Made by a program: the position numbers and the translations under genes. This document shows, in pieces, positions 55,338 through 61,556 of a stretch of DNA of 64,000 nt. Source of the DNA: CBFDBF01 sp050304615 (GTDB lineage: Bacteria; Pseudomonadota; Gammaproteobacteria; Chromatiales; Chromatiaceae); assembly GCA_050304615.1 (NCBI GenBank), contig JBNLDW010000012.1, positions 124,001 through 188,000 of the forward strand, written 5' to 3'. Position 1 is the first letter of the stretch; each line of letters opens with the position of its first letter. The notes under the pieces were generated by a model. It had not been told where the DNA came from. It made no database searches and saw only the letters and a program-made list of their open reading frames with translations.

Positions 55338-56615
55338 TTATGCCTTACTTGTTGGACGTTTACGTGGTCTGCGCCGTCGCCGACCACCACTGCTCTTCTG
55401 ACCACTGGTCATCTGGTTACGTTCCTCCGGCGTAACCTCCTGGAACTTTGTCCACCACTCTGCCAGCTCCATACTCGCTTCCCCCGACTCCGCTCGTAAT
55501 AGCAGAAAATCATAGGCTGCACGAAAGCGTTTATGCTCCAGCAGGCGGTGAGGACGCTGCCCTCCACGGAACTCAAAGCGACGCTGCATATACCAAATAT
55601 CACGCATAGGATAACTGAACCGCTTGGGAATTGAGACCTTTTGCAGCTGCTGCGATAACACTTCAGAAGCGGCCTGCTGCATGGCCAGCTGCGGCGGCTC
55701 ACCAGCGGCCTGGATCTCTGCAGTAAGCCGCCTTACCGGCTCCCACAAAAGCACCGCAAACAGAAAGGCTGGGGTAACTGGCTTACCCTCACGTACCCGT
55801 TGATCGCTGTTTTGCAGCCCGTTGGCGACAAAGGTGATCGGAAATTGGTGCTCCTCATGACTCAGGCTATCTTCGGTAGCCGGAAAGAGCTGGCCAAACA
55901 TATTGTAGTGACGCAATTTCTCGAAACTTTGCAGGCCAGTACCGCTAAGAAAGAGCTTTAACACCTCTTCAAATAAACGGGCCGCAGGCACCCCTTCGAG
56001 CAGATCTCCCAGCTGCCACAGGGGCTCTTCACAGGCCTGGTTTATCTTAAACCCAAGCTTGGAGGCAAATCTCACTGCCCGCAGCATCCGCACCGGGTCT
56101 TCGCGGTAACGCTGCTCAGGATCTCCCAACAGGCGTAACACCCCAGCCTCCAGGTCTTGCATGCCATTGGCATAATCAACCAGGGAGAAATCGGCTATGT
56201 TGTAGTAGAGCGCATTGACCGTAAAATCACGCCGCAGGGCATCCTCTTCGAGAGTGCCATATACATTATCCTGCAGTAACATGCCCTCCTCGCTGGCCAG
56301 TCCGTCCTGCATACCGCGAAAAGTGGCCACTTCAATATATTCACGGCCAAAATGGACATGAGCCAGACGGAATCTACGCCCTATCAGACGGCAGTTGCTA
56401 AAGACCTTTTTTACCTCTTCAGGGTGGGCATTCGTAGCCACATCAAAATCCTTGGGCTCTCTACCCAACAGTAGATCGCGCACCCCGCCACCAACTAGAT
56501 AGGCCTCATACCCGGATTTTTTCAGACGATAAAGCACCTTAAGCGCATATTCGCTGATTTTGTCCCTGGATATATTGTGCTCTGGGCGTGGAATAACCGT
56601 TGCTGTGGCGATAAT
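55338..56615 (-). CDS. pcnB: Poly(A) polymerase I, probable AUU start
   Basis: This enzyme adds poly(A) tails to RNA and promotes decay. The nucleotidyltransferase core has LVGGGVRDLLLG and DFDVAT, with RRDFTVNALYY and the RNA-binding arm; the tail is very basic. Sequence similar to E. coli PcnB (TVIPRPEHNISRDKIS, ALKVLYRL) continues upstream of the first GTG (56537) with no ATG, GTG or TTG in frame back to a stop. ATT at 56615-56613 has TAAGGA (56626-56621) five bases ahead. E. coli pcnB is also known to start at AUU. That start gives 425 residues. Confidence 0.93.
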   Translation of the reverse strand: MIATATVIPRPEHNISRDKISEYALKVLYRLKKSGYEAYLVGGGVRDLLLGREPKDFDVATNAHPEEVKKVFSNCRLIGRRFRLAHVHFGREYIEVATFRGMQDGLASEEGMLLQDNVYGTLEEDALRRDFTVNALYYNIADFSLVDYANGMQDLEAGVLRLLGDPEQRYREDPVRMLRAVRFASKLGFKINQACEEPLWQLGDLLEGVPAARLFEEVLKLFLSGTGLQSFEKLRHYNMFGQLFPATEDSLSHEEHQFPITFVANGLQNSDQRVREGKPVTPAFLFAVLLWEPVRRLTAEIQAAGEPPQLAMQQAASEVLSQQLQKVSIPKRFSYPMRDIWYMQRRFEFRGGQRPHRLLEHKRFRAAYDFLLLRAESGEASMELAEWWTKFQEVTPEERNQMTSGQKSSGGRRRRRPRKRPTSKA

Positions 56616-56838
56616 TGTATTCCTTACTTCCGTAGCCGTTAGATTGGCTGCAAACCGGTGGATATATATGTTCTCTGAGTTTATCGGACTCGAGAAATAG
56701 AGTCACTATTTGCCTGGTTCGACAGGCCGCTTTGGTTTTTCCCACAATTTTTCGCAGCCAACGAATAAACCAGACAGGCCGCAAGGTTGGAATATTTTTT
56801 AAAGACGACAGTTATCTTGTTTTCAGACCAATAATATC

Positions 56839-56866
56839 TTGAGCCAGGCACAGGCATGCGTATAAT
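56839..56866 (+). promoter_or_regulatory. Promoter of the tRNA-Glu gene
   Basis: TTGAGC (56839-56844), a 16-base spacer and a perfect TATAAT (56861-56866) lie about 20 bases before the tRNA. The 271 bases between pcnB and the tRNA hold no credible gene. Confidence 0.75.
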
Positions 56867-56886
56867 ACACCCACTTGCACCATTAT

Positions 56887-56962
56887 GCTCCCTTCGTCTA
56901 GTGGTCCAGGACGCTGGCCTCTCACGCCGGTAACAGGGGTTCGACTCCCCTAGGGAGTACCA
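56887..56962 (+). tRNA. tRNA-Glu (anticodon CTC)
   Basis: A 76-base cloverleaf with encoded CCA (56960-56962). The acceptor stem GCTCCCT pairs with AGGGAGT (first pair G-U). The anticodon arm is CTGGC-CTCTCAC-GCCGG with CTC in the middle, and the T arm is CAGGGGTTCGACTCCCCTA. The sequence CCTTCGTCTAG of the D arm is typical of bacterial tRNA-Glu. It reads GAG codons. Confidence 0.96.
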
Positions 56963-57097
56963 AATTCACACAGCTACGAGCTTTGCACGAATAACGCTCA
57001 GTCTATGGGCGTGGACAATTTTTTATAGGTTGAGGAGCACCTCTCCTGGCGCCTAGTTGACTTGTTATTTTTGCTCTAAATATTTGATATAAATACT

Positions 57098-57250
57098 ATG
57101 AAACACCTAATTACTCTTTTTTTCCTCCTTTTTGCATGCATTTTCTACTTTATTGGAGCAGTCATATCCGCCACTGGCCTGGTCATACTATCCGTGGTAT
57201 TTGAAGGGATGATCTTTTTTGGGCTGTTCGATTCACAAAAAGACAAATAA
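57098..57250 (+). CDS. 50-residue membrane peptide
   Basis: An open frame of 50 residues with two hydrophobic helices (about 4-18 and 20-43) and a charged tail DSQKDK. MKHLITLFFLLFACIF could also serve as an export signal. A family of tiny two-helix proteins ending in FEGxxFFGLF is familiar from gammaproteobacteria, but I cannot name a function. There is no strong ribosome binding site. It lies between tRNA-Glu and the L,D-transpeptidase gene. Confidence 0.6.
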   Translation: MKHLITLFFLLFACIFYFIGAVISATGLVILSVVFEGMIFFGLFDSQKDK

Positions 57251-57346
57251 CCATTTATTCTAGAGACTTATGGTGGGAAAATGCCTTTGTATACGCGGTT
57301 GGATTTGCTATCATCTAAAATATTATCATTAGGTTAGACATACTTC

Positions 57347-58105
57347 ATGAACACACTGCACTCAAAGAAAAATCAGGTGATCCCATGCAACCTAGTCAAG
57401 CACAGCGAGGACTATAAGGCGCGCAACAAAATCCGGCGCCAACGCCTACTCTCGGCATCCTGGCGCTCAAATGTGCCCAAAATTGCCCTATGCCTTTGCC
57501 TATCTCTTCTGGGTACCGGTTGTGTCACAACGATGGGAAACAATACCGCTTATTTGTCTAGCCCGATGATTAATGCAGCGAATACAAAAAAATCAGATGT
57601 CGCGAAGGATATGGCCGATTGGGTTGTGCGTTCAAGAGACAATCGAAACCTGCCGTTCGCAATTATCGATAAAGTAAAGGCCATGGTCTATGTATATGAC
57701 GAGGACGGAGAGTTACAAGGATCTGCACCCGTGCTACTTGGACTAGCGAAAGGTGACTACTCGCCACCAGGCCTTGGTAATAAGCCGTTGTCACAAATTC
57801 CGCCATCTCAGCGTATCACACCAGCTGGGCGTTTTGTGGCACAGATGGGCCACAATCATAAGGGCAAGGAGATACTATGGGTGGACTATAAAGAGTCACT
57901 CTCCTTGCATCCGGTCGTTAAGGGCACGCCCAGAGATCGGCGGGCGCAACGCCTGGCCTCTCCTACACCGCGTGATAACCGTATTTCTTTTGGCTGTATC
58001 AACGTTCCGAAGAAATTCTTCAAAGACGTGGTACATAACCAGTTTTCCGGGAAACCAGCTGTTGTTTACATAATGCCAGAAACCAAAAAGTTCGGAAAAT
58101 CATAA
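57347..58105 (+). CDS. L,D-transpeptidase family lipoprotein
   Basis: A 252-residue YkuD protein. After a basic stretch of about 45 residues comes a hydrophobic segment and lipobox LLGTGC (Cys59), suggesting an envelope lipoprotein with an unusually long leader; a start nearer that segment is possible but no ATG is in frame there. The catalytic motif is NRISFGCINVP (Cys217) with His188 in SLHPVVKGTP, a variant that lacks the SHGCIR form. This variant group (S-F/Y-GCINVP) is widespread but little studied. It likely cross-links murein or attaches a protein to it. Confidence 0.82.
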   Translation: MNTLHSKKNQVIPCNLVKHSEDYKARNKIRRQRLLSASWRSNVPKIALCLCLSLLGTGCVTTMGNNTAYLSSPMINAANTKKSDVAKDMADWVVRSRDNRNLPFAIIDKVKAMVYVYDEDGELQGSAPVLLGLAKGDYSPPGLGNKPLSQIPPSQRITPAGRFVAQMGHNHKGKEILWVDYKESLSLHPVVKGTPRDRRAQRLASPTPRDNRISFGCINVPKKFFKDVVHNQFSGKPAVVYIMPETKKFGKS

Positions 58106-58202
58106 TCCTGGATATTCAACTGACATACCGGCAGTAAAGATTGCATTGAGTGTGTCAACAAATTCTGCAAGTAATCACCTCTGATAACCCCAAGAGGCCA
58201 GA

Positions 58203-59138
58203 CTACTGCTTAGTACATAGCTCGTAGATCGTGTGCGGAATAAAATTCACATGATCGAAAGGTGGTTCCCAGCCCTTTTTCTCGTTGATCCAGCTCTGCA
58301 AAGGCATAACCGTTGGCAGATGGCCGTTCGGGCGATACCAGGAGTCAATGCTCCAAGGCTGTCCATTGTCCGTATCGGTGACTACGGCCGTCCAGTGAAC
58401 CGCTGTAACATCTAAACGATTGCGCACTCTTGGGGATGAGACAGTCCACCCGGTCAGTTCCCCGATATCTCGAAGAATATGCAGATAAGTAGTGGTGTTG
58501 CTGGTGTTATCAACGCAATCCGTCCGCCCATCAACATTTTCCTCAAAATCATTAATTGCACGGTCGTTTGCTAATAACGGCTGATACTTTTGTGCCAGCA
58601 ATTCCATTTGCCAGATACCGATACGTATGCGCTGTAATCTATTGTGAAGACTTGGGCCCAAACACTTCGCCATAAGCCTCTTTAGAAGGTCTATATCGTC
58701 GGAAGTGAAGGTTATGGTCTGCCTTATATAACACGACCAGTTAAAGCAGATGCGCAACGTTACGGATCCGTTTGGATTGATCGCATACTCTGGTGGAAGT
58801 GGGGTCGCGGCATATCCATGAGTATCATCAATGAGATTATCTGGTAAGGGGGCGGCATCGGCCGCATCATCATCCGCTGAGGGATCGGCATCGGCCTCAT
58901 CATCATCCACTGAGGGATCGGCATCGACCGCATCATTGTCCGCTGAGGGATCGGCATCGGCCGCATCATTGTCCACTGATGGATCGGTATCGACCGTATC
59001 ATTGTCCGGTGAGGTGGCTGGGGCAGGACCAACAAAACCCGCCTGCGGTGCAGGGTCAGCACCAACCAAATCGGCATGAATGACGAGTATGGCGAGAAAA
59101 CCGATTAGAACTGATCGGAAAAGCATTTTATTAACCAC
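58203..59138 (-). CDS. Secreted protein with acidic repeats and possible C-H-D triad
   Basis: A 311-residue exported protein with a signal peptide (about residues 1-27, ending LVGADP). Residues 45-95 are an acidic low-complexity linker of 11-residue units (DPSxDNDAxDA). The globular domain (about 120-308) has cysteines at 131, 136 and 159, then GIWQMELLAQKYQPLLANDR, TDCVDNTSNTTTYL (Cys208), VHWTAVV (His248) and SIDSWY (Asp265). I know of conserved gammaproteobacterial hypothetical proteins with these motifs but no assigned function. The order Cys-His-Asp resembles transglutaminase-like peptidases; that is inference. Confidence 0.8.
   Translation of the reverse strand: MVNKMLFRSVLIGFLAILVIHADLVGADPAPQAGFVGPAPATSPDNDTVDTDPSVDNDAADADPSADNDAVDADPSVDDDEADADPSADDDAADAAPLPDNLIDDTHGYAATPLPPEYAINPNGSVTLRICFNWSCYIRQTITFTSDDIDLLKRLMAKCLGPSLHNRLQRIRIGIWQMELLAQKYQPLLANDRAINDFEENVDGRTDCVDNTSNTTTYLHILRDIGELTGWTVSSPRVRNRLDVTAVHWTAVVTDTDNGQPWSIDSWYRPNGHLPTVMPLQSWINEKKGWEPPFDHVNFIPHTIYELCTKQ
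58855..59019 (-). repeat. 33-bp in-frame tandem repeat
   Basis: Four clear units of 33 bases (58855-58887, 58888-58920, 58921-58953, 58954-58986) and a fifth degenerate unit to 59019, all within the gene at 58203-59138. Each encodes 11 residues rich in Asp. Near-identity between units suggests recent expansion and possible length variation between strains. Confidence 0.92.
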
Positions 59139-59350
59139 AACGGTACCAAAGGCTTGTGCCAGAATGAAGCTGAAAGGCTGTATGCTACAGCATCACTCAG
59201 AAAACAGCATGATTTCTGCGAAAGAATGCTTGGCAACTACCACAAGCATACGCCCCTCACTACCTGCACTGTAAGCAGGGAAGGTTTGTTTGGAAAGATC
59301 GAAAAAGTGGAATGCAGGTAAATATCACCTACACCCCGCCCTCGTTATTT

Positions 59351-59387
59351 GCCGCCAACCTGAACTTTAAATCTCCAGGTTGACGGC
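59351..59387 (-). terminator. Hairpin after the 42-residue lipoprotein gene
   Basis: Twelve-base arms (59351-59362 and 59376-59387, one G-T pair) around a 13-base loop lie 25 bases beyond the lipoprotein stop. No T-run follows, so this is a weak terminator or an RNA-stability hairpin. The rest of the 59139-59412 gap holds no gene. Confidence 0.5.
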
Positions 59388-59412
59388 AAGCACGACTGAA
59401 ACCGAGGGGTAA

Positions 59413-59541
59413 TTAACCGCGATCAGCTTTTGGTGCTGGATCCATTGGAGCCGGCTCATGCTTCATGGTGCTACAACCCACGAGTCCCAGCACCAGTACC
59501 ACAGCAATAGTGGTAAGAAGGGATTTATATATGTAGTTCAT
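59413..59541 (-). CDS. 42-residue lipoprotein
   Basis: A tiny lipoprotein: MNYIYKSLLTTIAVVLVLGL, lipidated Cys23 in LVGCSTMKHE, and a Pro-rich tail EPAPMDPAPKADRG. AAGGT lies about eight bases before the ATG. The tail has no recognisable domain. It resembles other small proline-rich lipoproteins that cannot be assigned a role from sequence. Confidence 0.7.
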   Translation of the reverse strand: MNYIYKSLLTTIAVVLVLGLVGCSTMKHEPAPMDPAPKADRG

Positions 59542-59965
59542 TTGACGTTACCTTATATTGAGTTAGTTATAGGGGATTTCTCATTTTATCGGCCCCACGC
59601 TATTTTTAGCATATTTATCATAAGACTACAATCATATCTGTATTGCCCGATTTGTCACTTATATATGGTAACTGTTTGTAATATATGAATAAATAGGTGT
59701 TGTAAAATTCATAGGAATGTTACAGTTCAGATACTAGTAGAAGTCAGCACCAAAAGATGCGTCCTGTGGCACCAAATTGTACATTCTGGCATGCCTGACC
59801 CACATGGCTTTGGCTTTTGGGAAATCCAGTCAAAGATGGCCGGTAGTCGCATCCAGTGTGTGATTTTCGCCCAAGCGAACATCGTCTAATGATGGACCTG
59901 AAACCCCTTTCCGGGTGTTTTCATGCCCTAATCATAACCCTCATGACACCTCAAATTAGTGGCCA
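59542..59965. other. Gene-free stretch
   Basis: These 424 AT-rich bases lie between the small lipoprotein gene and the end of the propeller gene, both on the - strand. They probably carry the lipoprotein promoter. An imperfect hairpin around 59907-59930 may end transcription from the propeller gene. I see no coding or RNA gene signal. Confidence 0.5.
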
Positions 59966-61036
59966 TCACTGCAACGCTCGTCTTAATTTTAGTTTCCATT
60001 GTGGAACTTTTCTAAAACCAAACGCAATTTTTGCATGGGGCCCGGAACCGGTGCTTGGAAAGAATGTCGGGCTTTGTTGAAATTCATAAGGGTGGCTGAA
60101 CACAGTGTTTCTCTGCGAGCCATCTGGGTTGATTGTTGTAATAGTGAATTCGATCTTTTTAAAATCAACAGTCCAGAAAATCAACTTGCCACCATCACCA
60201 GACCACTCTGGCACTGCATCAAACTGGGTTGGGGAAAGATATCTCCTGGTAAGGCTCGCCTCTTCTCCTGTAGCCACATCAACGGTATAAATACTCCATA
60301 GGCCGTTCCCTTGCACGAGCCGCATAAAGGCAACTTGTGAACCGTCGGGTGAAAATCGCGGATCGTTATCGCCACTTGCTGGGTGCTTTACTATATCACC
60401 TGAACCTGGGTTTGTTGGCGTTGTCAATTTGCGTACACCCGAACCATCTTCATTGGCTAGCCAAAGCCCACGGACCATATCACGCAAATCTACCGCCGGG
60501 AACACCAGGCGCCCCTTATGCAGGTGCGGATCCACAGGCACAAGATGATTGGGGAGTTGTATTGTGGAGAAATGGGTTATCTCCATTTTTGAATTCAGAT
60601 ATGCGCGTCTGATCTCCGGGACTTTATTCTTGTTGTCAGTCGAAACAAAAACAAAGCCTTTCCCATCATCAGTCCAATTACTGTTAACCGCCATGATCCC
60701 TTTTTTAGGAGGAACCATGGTTCTGAGCTCTGAGCCATCAGCCCGCATCAGAACAAGTTCGGTGTTTTGATAATGATTCTTCCCTCCAATATTCTCCATA
60801 GCCAACCCTTCTTTCGGGTCTTTGTCATTGTAGCGAGAGAACATTATCCACTGGCCATCAGGCGACGCACGAATGTGGGTGGCTTGTCGATACGGGTCGG
60901 TATAGATTGTTTTTATATTTTCTCCGTTGATGTTTGCAGTGCGAATACCAAATAGATCCCCATTTCCCAATACAGAGGCAGGAAAAACAAGTATCGCAAA
61001 TATAATGATACAAATAGTATTTACTCTGCATTCCAT
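59966..61036 (-). CDS. Secreted TolB-like beta-propeller protein
   Basis: A 356-residue protein with a signal peptide (about 1-24, ending VLGNG) and repeated WD40-like/PD40 blades: THIRASPDGQWIMFSRY, SNWTDDGKGFVFVS, DPRFSPDGSQVAFMR and VPEWSGDGGKLIFWT. The SPDG-type repeats are typical of TolB and of propeller domains in exported enzymes. No Pal/Tol genes are near, so it is not TolB itself. The function is unknown; ligand or protein binding is likely. Confidence 0.82.
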   Translation of the reverse strand: MECRVNTICIIIFAILVFPASVLGNGDLFGIRTANINGENIKTIYTDPYRQATHIRASPDGQWIMFSRYNDKDPKEGLAMENIGGKNHYQNTELVLMRADGSELRTMVPPKKGIMAVNSNWTDDGKGFVFVSTDNKNKVPEIRRAYLNSKMEITHFSTIQLPNHLVPVDPHLHKGRLVFPAVDLRDMVRGLWLANEDGSGVRKLTTPTNPGSGDIVKHPASGDNDPRFSPDGSQVAFMRLVQGNGLWSIYTVDVATGEEASLTRRYLSPTQFDAVPEWSGDGGKLIFWTVDFKKIEFTITTINPDGSQRNTVFSHPYEFQQSPTFFPSTGSGPHAKIAFGFRKVPQWKLKLRRALQ

Positions 61037-61556
61037 GAGGTGTCCTAGATTATTTGACAGATATGCGGTCCGGCTTATTTATCGATTGGCTGCTCCTGGT
61101 TATTGGCCCACTATATGTCAGTAATCACCATGTACGTAAAACCATTCTCGGATGATGTTCAGTATGCTCCTTTGGCTTGAAGTACTTGTGCTGCCACTGA
61201 TGTTATTTCCCAGCCATCAATCGCATCACCAAGGGCATCAAGAGCACAACTATCATCACAGCAGCCACTCATTGTATAAACCTCATTAACAACCTGTCCG
61301 CAATAGGGGGCGAAAAGAAATTCAAATCTGTGGACAGTATCCTCATTCGACCCACCACAAGTATGCGCATAGGTAATTAAGTATAGTGTCTCCGTAACTC
61401 CTAATTCCCCGCGAAATTTAAGATACTAGATGGTCCGGGCGCGGTGCATGAGTTGAGCTCAAATCCGGGCTGATTGCAGCATCTTTCCCGCTAACTGGAG
61501 TATAATGATAATTTTTTGCGAATCTACGACAACCCAACACCACAATAAGAGAGCCG
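61037..61556. other. Intergenic region before valS
   Basis: These 520 bases hold the open fragment described separately (61159-61425) and the valS upstream region. TATAAT at 61501-61506 is a good -10 box for valS, about 50 bases before its ATG; no -35 box is found at proper spacing (TTGCAG at 61474 is 21 bases away). No other gene is evident. Confidence 0.45.
61159..61425 (-). pseudogene. Open fragment, possible gene remnant
   Basis: A - strand frame open for 88 codons between a TAG (61428-61426) and a TGA (61161-61159), without any ATG in its first 51 codons. The translation looks protein-like and cysteine-rich: HTCGGSNED, FAPYCGQVV, MSGCCDDSCALDALGD. The only ATG (61272) gives 37 residues starting MSGCCDDSC. 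It may be a decayed gene, the end of a gene with a lost start, or chance. I do not recognise a family. Confidence 0.3.

Noticed and set aside
56539..56784. 81-codon - strand frame overlapping the pcnB start
   Set aside because: It overlaps the conserved pcnB N-terminus in another frame. A frameshifted pcnB leader is possible, but the ATT start explains the data more simply.
58855..59019. CRISPR array
   Set aside because: The 33-base units are contiguous with no spacers and keep the reading frame of the gene.
58831..59079. Ser/Ala-rich + strand frame of 82 codons
   Set aside because: It is the antisense of the acidic repeat; a 33-base periodic repeat keeps several frames open.
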